Source of the DNA: Eleusine coracana subsp. coracana
Lineage: Eukaryota > Streptophyta > Magnoliopsida > Poales > Poaceae
Length of the DNA stretch: 64,000 nt
NCBI GenBank assembly: GCA_032690845.1
Contig: CM064421.1
Location: forward strand, 34,834,963-34,898,962
Reading direction: 5' to 3'
Shown: in pieces, positions 1-11,491 of the stretch
Position numbering within the stretch: position 1 is the stretch's first letter
Layout: each line of letters opens with the position of its first letter
Notes under the pieces: model-generated
The model's database searches: none
Told to the model about the DNA's origin: nothing
The model's input: only the letters and a program-made list of their open reading frames with translations
Position numbers and translations under genes: made by a program

Positions 1-80
1 CCGCCGCACGCCGCCACGTCGCTGACCAACAAGGCGCTAGCCACCAGCACCACCAGCATCACTGACAACCTCTTCTCCAT
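1..80 (-). CDS. N-terminal fragment of a secreted protein (signal peptide only)
   Basis: The minus strand reads from an ATG at 80-78 to the window edge and encodes 26 complete residues. They begin MEKRLSVML, continue as a hydrophobic stretch of Val, Leu and Ala, and reach a likely cleavage site in DVAAC, just before Cys-Gly-Gly. This is a classical signal peptide. A Cys-Gly start to the mature protein is seen in grass lipid-transfer and hybrid proline-rich (8-cysteine) proteins, but too little is visible to assign a family. A TATA-like box about 120 bp upstream of the ATG supports a genuine gene start. The rest of the gene is outside the window. Confidence 0.6.
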   Translation of the reverse strand, partial: MEKRLSVMLVVLVASALLVSDVAACG

Positions 81-198
81 CTCCTCCTCCTTAGCCTTGT
101 TGTAGCTAACTCACTTTGCTTTGCTACTAGAGAAGTAGAGAGTAGAGACAGAGAGAGATTGCTTGATTTGTTAGGGCTACCTAGACAGGCCTGCTGCG

Positions 199-206
199 TT
201 TTTATA
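199..206 (-). promoter_or_regulatory. TATA box of the secreted-protein gene
   Basis: The minus strand reads TATAAAAA in a GC-flanked context, about 120 bp upstream of the ATG at 80. This places transcription start near 165-175 with a short AG-rich leader. Confidence 0.5.
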
Positions 207-3200
207 GGCCTAGGCATTTTGTATCTTTGCTTGTGCATGGGCCATGCAGCCATGTGAAGAGGTCACCTCCTTGTAGCTGGCACTCTCAAGTGCACCATTG
301 GAACCTAGCTAGCCAATGCAAGGTATGTACTGACTGTATTGTATGGCTCAACAATAATTCCACACTAAAATTTGCAGCTAACAAAATATCCTGCCAACAA
401 CAATGACCATTGGGTGGCCATACTTCTCTCTCTAGCTCTAGTTGGCGATTTCGAACAAGTGGTCAGCGATGATGATGAAGGAATGGACCATCGTGCGTGC
501 ATGCACTATTGGTCGGCATGCAGTAAACAATAGTTCCGACAGTAACTCAATCGTCAACTAGATATCGTCCGGACAAGACAAGCGAGATGGAGACCGGCCG
601 GCATGGCACAGCAGTGTACCATGTTGCATTGCATGGCCGATCCAGGCTTCCTCTCAAGGTGCCAGGACCAAATTACCAACAGTTATGCAACAACATTCAG
701 ATTTCGACCTTGACCCATATGCTTGTTGCATCGTGGTCCATGCATGATGCCTTTATATACAGCGTAACTGCTGGTTACTGGTGGTTCAAAAACAACCATC
801 AGCTTATTAGCTAGCAACATCTGAAAAGGGAAGGAATTGATCGAAAAGGCCAGGGGGGAGGGGGAAGTAAAGTCTTGTAGCAGCGTTGCTTGTCTGGGAG
901 AGAAGAACGATTCTCTCTCTGCGGCCCATATGAATATGATGCATCTGCAGTAGTAAGCCCCCCTCGATCCTCGATGGTCTATCCCGTCGACGCAACATTA
1001 TTCGTTGTATTCACTGCAAAACACCAAATGCCCCAAAGCTGTCGTCCAGAGCATGCCAGATCACCTCACAAGTCCCAACAACAGAAATTAAACAGTGGGC
1101 TACCAGGTGGTACCGATACCAAATACGCTGCCAAAGTCAACGTCACAATGCCAGGACAGTTGTTGTACTAGCGACATCACGTTGTTCCTATTCACTTTGG
1201 CATGCAGCTGGTCTAAGCAGGAGCTGCTCACAGTTGCTCTGAATTCCGATTACTCTTCAAAAACATACCACACGATTTAGTAGCTGTACTCACAACCAAA
1301 AACGAAAGATGAAGAAAAAGGAGCAGAGTAGACATCAATGAGTAATAGCAAGCATTGTAGTCACTGAATTTACCATGACAACTCTATAATAAAAGATGAA
1401 ATGGTCCTTCCTTCTATGCCCTATCACCAAAAGTTCCGCCCTCAGGTTGTCATATGGGTACACTTTTGGCGTCTGCAGCAACCAATTCGACAGTCTTGCT
1501 CAGCCGAGGAAACAATAGCTGTCAAAGAGAGCTGCCAGATTTCTCAAGTTGCTTGCGCACAGAGATCAAATGACATAAAGGTGAAATAAAAGTGTTTTCC
1601 TCGCAGCAACAAGTTGGTTATGCCAGCGCAAAGTGCCAACGTTATTGAGAGAGACTAAGATTTTCAAAATTGCAACCATCACACAATATCATGTTTCTTG
1701 CATACATACGGAAACAAATTGGTAACAACCAAATCATGAGGATCACAGTCCCATGTGACCCTGCAGATGAATGAAAGAGACAGTCTTGTACAAAAGATCA
1801 CCTTGCAGTACAGAGCGATTAAGAATTTGAATCCTACAAGGCATTTTTACACTGCACCTGCAATAGATATGAGAAAACTCACAAGAACAACACTTTTCAT
1901 AGTTTCATGGCAACAACAATGATTTATGAAAAGCCTCAACGGAGATATGGATTTCAAAGATACAGAAACAAAAGCAGTAAACCACAGTTTCCTATTCAAT
2001 TAACTTGACTGAAGTCCTACATCAGTACAATAGAAATGAATGCAACACTTTGGAAGGGCACTTTTTATTACCAAAAATCACAAGGTATTGCAACAACAGA
2101 ACAAAATAAAGGAAACTATCTTCGTCACTTTGAGAATTCATCGCATAGCCAATTAACTATTTGCTAAGAACTTATATCTGTGCAGTGAAATGCATAGCAG
2201 AAGTCTTGTTTGGTCAGCATGAGGTGCGATCAGAACAAAGTCAGAACCCAAAATAGAGGCAAATCGTGCGATAGGGCGATGAGTTCATGGCATCTGCTGG
2301 ATGGGATCGGAAGTTTGATCTTTGGTCAAGACATAGTAAAAATGCATGTATTTGATTAAGGACACGACACCCACTATGTATGAATATATGGGGCTCATAC
2401 GTCAGCCTTTGCTTTCTTCCTTTCAGTTCCCCTTTCCTTGCATTCTTCTGCCTGAGCTGACCAACCAACAAGCATTGGCCTCAAGCATGCAAACTGTGAT
2501 ACTTCAACCCCTGACCCTACGATGACCCGCTGGTTTCCTTGCTAACAACTGAAGCATGGCACCACATGCTTAAAGCAGATGACAGGGCTCTAGAGCACAG
2601 TTGTAAGGAGGACCAACTCAGTGTACTAATTTGTAGAGTCTATATTCGCTCAGACACTTGACTGACAAGTGCCATGCAAATATCCAAGTAATAATAACAG
2701 AACCTCTGGTGGCTCCATAAGAAAATTGACAAACTAGAAGTTAGTATCTGGTTCTACCTGTCTCCTAAGCAACCAAACCAACTAAATCGATATGAAAGAA
2801 AGGAACATGGAAATGTTCAATGAGCTTTGGCAAAGATTTATCATGTGGGTAGTATTACAAAGCTAGTTTTATGACCGCGAGGTGGTATTCAGGAGCATAG
2901 TATTTTGCCCGTTCATAATCAAAACAACAATTCAATATGTGACAAATAGATATGAAAGAAAGAAAAAAAAACTTATTCCTGTGTCACTGATTTGCAACCA
3001 ATTACAGGGACTAGACATGTAATGTAAAACACTACTTATTTCTTCCTGGTAGTGAGTAATGAAATGTAGCATATAATTGAACATAACGATATTGGTGGAT
3101 CTGATGAGACGAAAGGACTATAGCAACAATATTCTAGGAAAGCAACCAAGTAAAATGTGGCAATGCTAGCACTCGTCAAAATTGAACCAATTGGCACGAA

Positions 3201-3240
3201 AAGGCAACACTGTAAACGAAACGAAATTGGTTGGAAAATG
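207..3240. other. Intergenic region without a convincing gene
   Basis: Only short open frames occur here, none with recognisable protein features or consistent splice sites. The stretch 1300-3050 is AT-rich, with many CAACAA and ATGAAA-type words, and could be introns or untranslated sequence of a minus-strand transcript starting in the GC-rich island at 3241-3475. Confidence 0.5.
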
Positions 3241-3475
3241 CAGGCGGGCACCTTAGACGGCTTGTCGTTGAGAGCGGCGGCGAGACCGAGCGTTGCGAAG
3301 AAGCCGAGGCCTCCGCAGGCGCAGGGTGTGGTGCGAGGCGGTCGATGCAGGGCTCCGGGTAGATCCTAGCTAGACGAAGACGAGCTCGTCGGAACTGCTG
3401 GATCTCAGAAGAGGCCTGCCTCCCCACCCCAATTCAGAGAGGCCGGCGACTAGCTAGGGTTCCGATGGGGAGCCC
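3241..3475 (-). other. GC-rich island, possible 5' exon of an unidentified minus-strand transcript
   Basis: Composition shifts abruptly to GC-rich, and the minus strand carries an AAG|GTGCCC donor at about 3251. One frame just before it has a short hydrophobic stretch (GGLGFFATLGLAAALND), but this frame contains a stop upstream and no ATG. It may be the first exon of a gene whose other exons lie in 300-3200, or a remnant. I cannot identify a product. Confidence 0.25.
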
Positions 3476-3974
3476 TATTCCAGCGCACCAGGATCGCCTG
3501 CAGTATACTGAACGACTGACAGTTGGGGTCACACACCATATGACCCCACCTGTCAGTGGCTACTGCACGCGTGCAGTTACTGTAGAGGATCCGTGTCCCA
3601 TTCCAGCGGTGCGAGCCGGCGACGGCGCCGTGGCCGCCGAGGTCCGTCGCGCTGAGCCTGAGATGTCTGGGTGGGCCGGGCCTAGTCGATGCACACAAAA
3701 GTCAGACTTGTGGCCGGACGTGTATTTGGGCCTTCATTGGTCCAACTGGCATGGATGTGGAGGACATGATGATGATGAAGAAGCCCAGCTCCAGCAAGCG
3801 GCAGCAATAGCCAATAGGATCCGAGCCATAGCTCTCTGTTCAAGAAAAAAAACTCGACCTACGAGGGTATGACGGTACCCAGGTATTTTGTTAAGAAAAA
3901 AATCTTCTCATAGATCATACATCGGGACTTAGCTGGCCTGTGAGCTGTTGCACGAGTCTTTACTATATGCTTTG

Positions 3975-4076
3975 ATATTAGAAGGACAAGAGGATTTTTT
4001 TTAACCTTAAATACCGAAATTCGTTTCTAACTCGAGACCTAAGGAGGTGCTACTCGGAGCCTCAACCACTCGGAAC
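3975..4076 (-). repeat. Degenerate tRNA-derived SINE fragment
   Basis: On the minus strand a box-A-like segment (GAGTGGTTGAGGCTCCGAG) is followed about 25 bp later by a box-B-like segment (GGTCTCGAGTT, 4029-4039). A T/A-rich end follows with the GGTTAAAAAAAATCCTC word I associate with grass SINE tails. The arrangement matches tRNA-derived SINEs but is diverged, and no target-site duplication was identified. Confidence 0.4.
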
Positions 4077-4282
4077 TTGAAACAAAGGCACCCCAAGACA
4101 AACTGATGTTGCTAGCACAAATGATATGACACGTTTGCAACGTCGAGCTAATTCATCGTGTAAACGTCATGCAATGCAATTGCCCTGCCTGATGAATTTT
4201 GATCAAAGCTACTAGGCATGCCCCCAACAAATCCAAATAAAATCAGGATCCAGCCAGATACCAAAGTTGAAGCTATATTGAT

Positions 4283-4387
4283 TACTCCTCCTTCCTTGAA
4301 ATGATGTCGTTCCGACAGGTCAAAATGAACTACAGCTAGTACAAATTGGTTGTCCTAAACAACACCATTTCGTGAATGGAGGGAGTA
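4283..4387. mobile_element. Stowaway-like MITE (about 100 bp)
   Basis: Imperfect terminal inverted repeats of about 28 bp begin ACTCCTCCTTCC at the left and end GGAGGGAGTA at the right. The left arm contains GAAATGATGTCGTT and the right arm its near complement AACAACACCATTTC. The element is bounded by TA dinucleotides. It lies just past the 3' end of the SRP receptor gene. Confidence 0.65.
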
Positions 4388-4546
4388 TTAGGTTATAACA
4401 TAACATCAGTACATTCATAACCACAAGTTTATATCTTAAACCAGGGAAAGGTCCACACAACCAACATTCAAGACGACAAGGTCACGGGGGAATTCAAAGG
4501 TAACACAAGCTTTGCCAGTGAGTACAGTACAGCGCATAGCATCTCT

Positions 4547-7500
4547 TCACTTCAGGAGAGTCTTCACGATGGACTTGACATTCAGCTTCTTCAGGTCAGT
4601 GTAAGACTGACCACAACCAACGAACATGACCGGAGCTCCAGATATGTAAACCATGGAAAGTGCTGCTCCAACCTGCATGTTTTCCAAGTTTGTATCATCA
4701 ATGAACTGCAAAAATAATTACGGTCTCATGAATAATTTGAACAGATTCAGACCTTGTCATCAATGGTGTCAAACTTTGTGAGCAGGATACCATCTATCAA
4801 TCTAGCAGTAGGAACGGACGAAAGATCTGCTAATTTCTGTTCAACAACAAAAAATTGTTCATCAGTCACTAGTGAAAACTAAATTTATATGGTTAAAGTC
4901 ATCATCATTATAATAGTATTCAACCCTTTGAAAATACCATCAATACCTGATTAAATTTTGTGAGCTGATCCACAGCATCATTTCCAACCAATGCTTCTCC
5001 AACAAATAAAACCAAATCTGGGTTGTTGAGATTGATGAGCTTCGAGAGTGCCCTCATCAGTGGCTCATTGTCCTAACCGATTCAGTCAAACAGAAGGGCA
5101 AGTTAAGAGCGCGGCTTTAAATCAAGTTCCTGAACAAGCACAGAAAGAGACTAGGCAGCACTTAAACCTACCTGCATACGCCCAGCAGTATCAACCAGTA
5201 CAACATCTGATTTATTACGGGCTGCCTCCTGAATAGCTTCCTTTGCAACAACTGCTGGATCTTTTTCATAACCCTTCTCAAATATAGGTATCTGCGCACG
5301 ATGCCATCATGTAAATTTCCAAATCATACATTGGAAGACAAAAGACGCAGGACAGGGGAAAAAATCATGAAAAATGTTATCACCGACATTTTGCAGCACA
5401 TTAAAATTGGCCATAAAATAATGTTGAGCACAGCAAAAGAAAAGAAAAGGTACATAAACATTGCTGCAAAAGTAATCTCCAACAAGCTTTGTAATGTCAA
5501 CCACAGCCATTGGACTATCAAATTCCAGAGGAATGTGATATAGATTAATTACTAATAAGTGGATCATTAATTTAGTATCACAACATGAGCTACAAGGTCT
5601 CTCTGTCAACTTCAGCATAATACAAGCAAGCAGTGTTTAAAAAAGTGGACGTGCCGGCCGCTTAAGCGGCTGCCTAAGCGCTGCGCGGTAGCTTAGCACA
5701 TCACTTTCAGCTACGCGGTGCAATTAGGTGTCAGCACACTTCAGCGGCCCGATGCATGCTTAATCACGCGTAGTTCCAATTTTTTTTTTTTTGGTACAAG
5801 GCACACATAGCAGGCGCAAATGTCGATTGGTCTGCCCGCTGGTCGAAATCAAACACCGGCACTACTCTACTGTCCGCCCAGCATTGCTGCTTCATCGTCT
5901 CCCACCAGCCGCCGACAATTCCTCCTCTCCACCGGTAGCCAAATCAAAGTCGCCATCACTGGAATCCTCCATGGATCTTGAGCTCCTCCTCTCGTTAGTT
6001 CTTCGAGCTGAAAATTGAGTTGTGCCGCCAGCTTCCACTGCTTTTCCTGCCAGCCCCGCTGCTGGTGCTTGTGCAATGTGATTTATGAGAAGCAGCAAAA
6101 GGGAGAAAGAGAACAGGGCCAGTGCGGCGATGGCCGTAATTGGTAGGTGTGGGCGTGCAGCAGAGGAGGCAGGCTGGCTGGTTGCCTGGTTTATGTGGGT
6201 GTACTATAGGGCAAGGAGATGATTAAATGGGTTAAATGAGCCATATATGGAAGCCCAATAACTGAAGTCTCTTTTGTTTTTTCTTACTTCCTTTTTTACA
6301 TGTATTTATAAGGATATGTCTCCGCTTAATAAAAAATGCCTAGAAACACCTAGGCGCTAGGCGGAGCCTCTCTCAGCTTGCCTAATGCATCCGCTTTTTT
6401 AAACATTGAATACAAGTATTTCTTCAGCAAAGAACTTCAATAGCGAGAGAAGTATGGTTCACGAACGGCCTTTACAGAAATAATTAAGCTGTGAAAGAAT
6501 CAAAACACTCCAAAAACTGGTGCCAGTAGCAGTAAGATAGGAGGCTGTGAGATTATAGGGTAGAAGTTAGATCATTACCTTAAGCCTGCGTGCATGAGTA
6601 CGGAGCTGCTCAACAGCTCCAGATCTGAAGGTGTCACATGCTGCAAGTGTTACACTGAGGTTATGCTGAAGAAGCCAATAAGCGACCTGTGCAGTTTCAA
6701 AAGCACATGAAATAAGTGAATGTCCAAGGAAGGTTTCTTCATTGTTCACAGATGGCGTATGGAAAAACATACCTTTGCAAGATTGGTGGATTTGCCAACT
6801 CCATTGACCCCAACGAAAACAATGACATAAGGCCTCCCACGCTCCTTGGCAGACTGCACATCTCTCAGTATGTCAATTGATCGCCTTGGGGTCAAAATGC
6901 GAACAAGAGCCTCCTCCATAGCTGTCTGCAGGAGTGACCATCAAATAAAAGTTATAACCAACCAATAAAAAATGTTTGCAAATAAAAGTTGCAGGTATTT
7001 GTTACGTAGGTGTGTTGATACAAACCTGTACAGTAGATGATATTCTTGTGAAAGACCCTAGCTTTTTTCCCTCAAGGCTAGCTGCAACAGATTCACAAAG
7101 CTTTTCTGCAATTTCCTCTGCCTGCATAAAGATGGCCAACATTCTTTATCCAAACGAACAGGCTTTCAAAAGGTAAGTTATATCAAATGAACAAGCTCTG
7201 AATAAGCACATACCACATTCTTGGTCATCAGCCTATCTTTAAGAGCTTTGAGCGCAGGTTGCAGATCAGACTTCTCCAGCACATTGTTACCTGAAATACT
7301 GAGTACCAGCAACATACAAAATATTTCACTACCTGTTTAGTTCCATAAGGTATCAATTTCTCAAATGAGGGCTGAGAGAAAAAAAACTTGCTGGTGTTCT
7401 GTTCAACCTGAACTGCCATTCTGCGCTGCTTTTCATTTTTAAGATTACTATTTCCTCACCATACTAACAACATACAAGGGCATAATATAGATCTTTTTTT

Positions 7501-8819
7501 ATCAAAGATATAACATAGATCTAGAGAAGGGCGTCGGGTGTTTTGGCAAGATTTCCCTGATAAGCGCAACGAGTTGATGTTGGGGGCAGTCCATATAAGT
7601 GGTTTATTAAATATCTGCATCTTTTTTCATCCACTAACAAGACAGACATGTGGCAATCCGGAACTAATTCCAAAACACCAGACAGAAAGAGGATGTTAAC
7701 ATGATAGATCATGTTTAGGTCACATGAACCATGATTGCAAGCAATGCATATTCGATATGAGCTAATTGTGGAAGCAATATACGTCTAGTTCAACTAAAAG
7801 TGAACATGAGGGCAAACTATGATAATTCAGCAAAGAAATAATACTATAGAAGGAAGAGAATTATACCTCTGAAACATTGAGGAGAACCATCCTTTCTTTT
7901 TAGGGACACCTTGCACCTCTTCCTCTTCTTCATCCTCGCTGTCGCTGCTGACGTTCTCATCCTTGTCCATCATGCTCTCTCCCTGGTTGACGAGCACATG
8001 GTCGATCACCTCATCATCCCCTCTCTTGTCTGCTGGGTCAGTAAAATCCAGCTTCTTGTTGTCAGTAGGTTTGTCATCCCAGACCCTGTTGACCTTCTTC
8101 TTAGTGTCAGGTTTAGTAGTGTTCTTCTTGGTTCCGATTTCAGCGGGAACAGTTTTCTTCTTGCTGTTCCGCAGCTTCTGTAACTTATTTACATCAAAGG
8201 CCCCGTTGTTGTCCTTGGGCCCTCCATTCTCCTTTCCTTTGACAAGAAGAGCAGAACGGGGCTGAGAGTTCTCCTGCCCCTTGTCAGAGTCAGCACTATC
8301 AGAGTCATCCTTTGCAGCAGAGCCACCCTTCTTCTTGTTGCCACCTGTTGCAGTAGAATCGGCACCACGAACCTCGGTAGAAGTCTTGTTGTTGGAGATA
8401 GATTGCGAGGGACGGGACGTGATGGGCTGCTGCTTGGACTTTTTCATGTTCTCGGCACGCGCTTCGGCCTCGAGATGGAGCTGGCGGAATACGTCGGTGA
8501 AGTCATGGTAGTCCTTGCGCTTGGGATCGTAGATCTGGGAGAACTCCTTGCGGACGGCAGCGAGCAGATCGTCGACGTAGAGGAGGTGGAGCATGCGCTG
8601 GTAGACGGCGACGAAGACGAGTCCGAGGTCATTGTGGAAAGTCCACTTGAGGGCGTAGTTGTCCTGGGAGAAGCTGGCGTCGGCGGAGCGCTCCTCGAGG
8701 AGGCAGGATCGGATGAGGGCGTCGATGGGGGAGCCCTTGAGGGCGGCGCCGCCGAGGGCCCTGCAGGAGGACCAGAGGATGAGGCCCCCGCGCGTGAAGA
8801 TGAGCAGCTCCTCCAACAT
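4547..8819 (-). CDS. Signal recognition particle receptor subunit alpha (SR-alpha)
   Basis: GTPase that docks the ribosome-SRP complex at the ER membrane. Coding exons (minus): 7867-8819, 7214-7298, 7026-7121, 6773-6925, 6579-6686, 5172-5291, 4947-5072, 4753-4836, 4547-4672. They sum to 616 codons plus stop, typical for plant SR-alpha. Residues 1-130 form the SRX longin-like domain (MLEELLIFTRGGLILW) that binds SR-beta. About 130-300 is a charged Lys/Glu/Asp linker. The NG GTPase follows, with P-loop GVNGVGKST near 417, DTFRSGA near 448, DTAGRMQ near 499, TKFD near 567 and GCGQSYTDL near 594. All nucleotide-binding motifs are intact. The first ATG opens the SRX domain, so the start is secure. 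A hAT-like element occupies the intron between 5291 and 6579. The gene is divergent from beta-tubulin. Confidence 0.97.
5627..6408. mobile_element. Non-autonomous hAT-like transposon in an SR-alpha intron
   Basis: The 782-bp insert is flanked by a perfect 8-bp duplication AATACAAG (5619-5626 and 6409-6416), the TSD length of hAT elements. The ends are inverted: CAGTGTTTAAAAAAGTGGA near the left and CTTTTTTAAACATTG at the right. Subterminal GC-rich words built on GCGCTTAGGCG and CTAGGCGC repeat near both ends. No transposase frame is present; the GC-rich centre (5800-6150) has only short frames. The left end carries four extra bases (CAAG) outside the best-matching terminal repeat. Confidence 0.75.
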
Positions 8820-9910
8820 CTTCTTCTTCTTCTTCTTCCTCCTCCTCCTCCTCCTCCTGATGATTGATCAATTGATTGGATGGATTTAGGTCCCGTTTTT
8901 TTTTTGGAAAGAGGATCAAGATCCGAGATGGATCAAGGAGCACGCAGGCATGAAACGAAAATCAAATCAAATCTAGACAGGACAGCAAAGCAGGAGGAAT
9001 TGCTAAATTTGATTGAAGACATGGTGGAATCGGAAAGTGAATTTGTACCTTTCTTCGGATGCGGAAATTCCTTTTCTCCTCCTGTACTTGACTACGGGTA
9101 GTTTGTGATGCGGAACCGAAAGAAGAATACTGTATGCAGTTTTTTATCGCTTGGATTGGAGGGGATTATATCATGTCATCATGTGGGTGGGGCTGTTGGG
9201 GTGGCCGCCGATCCGATCCAGCCCGACCCCACCACCCAGTGACACAGAGAGAGAGAGAGACAGCACAGAGGTAGGTTGGCAATTCCGCGTGCCAAAAAGG
9301 AAAGAAAAAAAAAAAACTCATGTGGTCATGGCTCCTGCCGACCAGCCACGTTTGACTCGATCCATTGTCCACGCGCTTCAAACACCGTCGCTACCTGCAA
9401 CAGACAATATAGCAGCCCGGTCAGGCCCAGAGAGAACGGCCCATAAGGTGTCATCTTGGGCCCCTGTGCAAATCAGTCAGCACGGTATGGGCCAGGCCGG
9501 TAGTTCATTTCTGTTGCACTTGCACTTGCACGTCGGAGAGAGAAGGAAGGAGAGGGGGAAGAAAAAAGCAACGTCTCTTTATAACGGTCGCGGGGGACCA
9601 GGCTGGCAGCCACTTGCGTCCCCAGATTTGTCTCCCGTCCCGAGAGGGGAAGAGAGAGAGAGAGAGGAGGATTTCAAAATTCGAATTCTTTCCGCCCCTT
9701 TCCTTTGCTTTGCTTTCCTTTCCCCCGAAAAGAAAAAAAAAACACACGGACTATACCTTACCTATATCTATATATAAAAGGCAAGGCAAGGCAGCGTCTC
9801 CATTCCCCACTCCACCCAAACCCTAGCAAATCTGAAATCCTTCTTCCTCTTCCCCGCCGCCGCCCGCAGTTCGCGTTTCGCCTTCCCGAGAAGAGAAGAA
9901 GAAGAGGAAG
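8820..9910. promoter_or_regulatory. Shared 1.1-kb divergent promoter region of SR-alpha (minus) and beta-tubulin (plus)
   Basis: The two start codons are 1,091 bp apart and point away from each other. The SR-alpha side begins with GAG/GAA-type triplet runs (8821-8857) in its leader. The tubulin side has CT/GA runs (9246-9262, 9650-9665) and a TATA box at 9771-9778. An open frame over 9151-9777 has low-complexity composition and is not considered coding. Confidence 0.6.
9771..9778 (+). promoter_or_regulatory. TATA box of beta-tubulin
   Basis: TATATAAA followed by AGGCAAGGC, about 135 bp before the ATG at 9911. The leader from about 9805 is C/T-rich, as in many grass housekeeping genes. Confidence 0.7.
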
Positions 9911-11491
9911 ATGAGGGAGATCCTTCACATCCAGGGCGGTCAGTGCGGCAACCAGATCGGGGCCAAGTTCTGGGAGGTGGTTTGCGCGGAGCACGGCATC
10001 GACTCCACCGGTCGTTACGGCGGCGACTCGGACCTCCAGCTAGAGCGCGTCAATGTCTACTACAACGAGGCGTCGTGCGGGCGGTTCGTGCCCCGCGCGG
10101 TGCTCATGGACCTTGAGCCGGGCACCATGGACTCGGTGCGCTCGGGGCCCTACGGCCAGATCTTCAGGCCTGACAACTTCGTCTTCGGCCAGTCTGGGGC
10201 GGGGAACAACTGGGCAAAGGGACACTACACCGAGGGGGCAGAGCTCATCGATTCTGTGCTCGATGTCGTCAGGAAAGAGGCAGAGAACTGCGACTGCCTT
10301 CAAGGTTTCCCTCTTGATTTGTTTTTTGTTTTTTTTTTCTCCTTGGGAGGGTGCCATAGATCTGCCGATCTACTATCTCACTGACTCGTTGAATCCTCTC
10401 CTCTATGGTAATGGTACCAGGCTTTCAGGTTTGCCACTCCCTCGGCGGCGGCACCGGCTCCGGCATGGGCACCCTCCTCATCTCCAAGATCCGCGAGGAG
10501 TACCCCGACAGGATGATGCTCACCTTCTCCGTCTTCCCCTCGCCCAAGGTCTCTGACACCGTCGTCGAGCCATACAACGCCACGCTCTCCGTGCACCAGC
10601 TCGTCGAGAACGCCGATGAGTGCATGGTGCTCGACAACGAGGCGCTCTACGACATATGCTTCAGAACACTCAAGCTAACAACACCAAGCTGTAAGTTCCA
10701 CCTTCCCAATTTCTCCTTCTCCTGAACCACTTCATTAGCTGCAATTTCAACATTGGAGCGACATGCTTTGAATTGCTGCTAGCTGACTCCACTCATCGAA
10801 TTGCTTGGCAGTCGGCGACCTTAACCACCTCATCTCCGCAACCATGAGTGGCGTCACCTGCTGCCTCCGCTTCCCCGGCCAGCTCAACTCCGACCTCCGC
10901 AAGCTCGCCGTCAACCTCATCCCCTTCCCGCGCCTCCACTTCTTCATGGTCGGGTTCGCGCCCCTCACCTCGCGCGGCTCCCAGCAGTACCGCGCCCTCA
11001 CCGTCCCGGAGCTCACGCAGCAGATGTGGGACGCCAAGAACATGATGTGCGCCGCAGACCCGCGCCACGGCCGCTACCTCACCGCCTCCGCCATGTTCCG
11101 TGGCAAGATGTCCACCAAGGAGGTGGACGAGCAGATGCTCAACGTCCAGAACAAGAACTCCTCCTACTTCGTCGAGTGGATCCCCAACAACGTCAAGTCC
11201 ACCGTCTGCGACATCCCGCCCACGGGCCTCAAGATGGCATCCACCTTCATCGGCAACTCCACCTCCATCCAGGAGATGTTCCGCCGCGTCAGCGAGCAGT
11301 TCACTGCCATGTTCCGCAGGAAGGCCTTCTTGCACTGGTACACCGGCGAGGGCATGGACGAGATGGAGTTCACCGAGGCTGAGAGCAACATGAACGACCT
11401 CGTCTCCGAGTACCAGCAGTACCAGGACGCCACCGCGGATGAGGAGGGCGACTACGAGGATGAGGAGGAAGAAGCCGAACTCCAGGACTAG
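9911..11491 (+). CDS. TUB: Tubulin beta chain
   Basis: Beta subunit of the alpha/beta-tubulin heterodimer that polymerises into microtubules. Exons 9911-10304, 10421-10690 and 10812-11491 sum to 447 codons plus stop, close to the usual plant beta-tubulin length. The protein opens with [25 protein letters not shown] is the autoregulatory tetrapeptide through which tubulin mRNA stability is controlled. The GTP-binding loop GGGTGSG lies at about residues 140-146. The C-terminal tail is acidic ([16 protein letters not shown]). Intron positions, after codon 131 and after about codon 221, are the classical plant beta-tubulin positions. Codon third positions are strongly G/C, unlike the AT-rich neighbours. 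Which family member it is cannot be decided here. Confidence 0.98.

Noticed and set aside
3465..3872. 135-aa plus-strand frame
   Set aside because: No domain, no splice or promoter context, and it overlaps the GC-rich island better explained on the minus strand.
8403..8867. 154-aa plus-strand frame opposite SR-alpha exon 1
   Set aside because: Acidic low-complexity complement of the SR-alpha coding exon.
9151..9777. 208-aa plus-strand frame upstream of tubulin
   Set aside because: Overlaps the tubulin promoter and TATA box, with low-complexity Arg/Lys/Glu runs from GA repeats.
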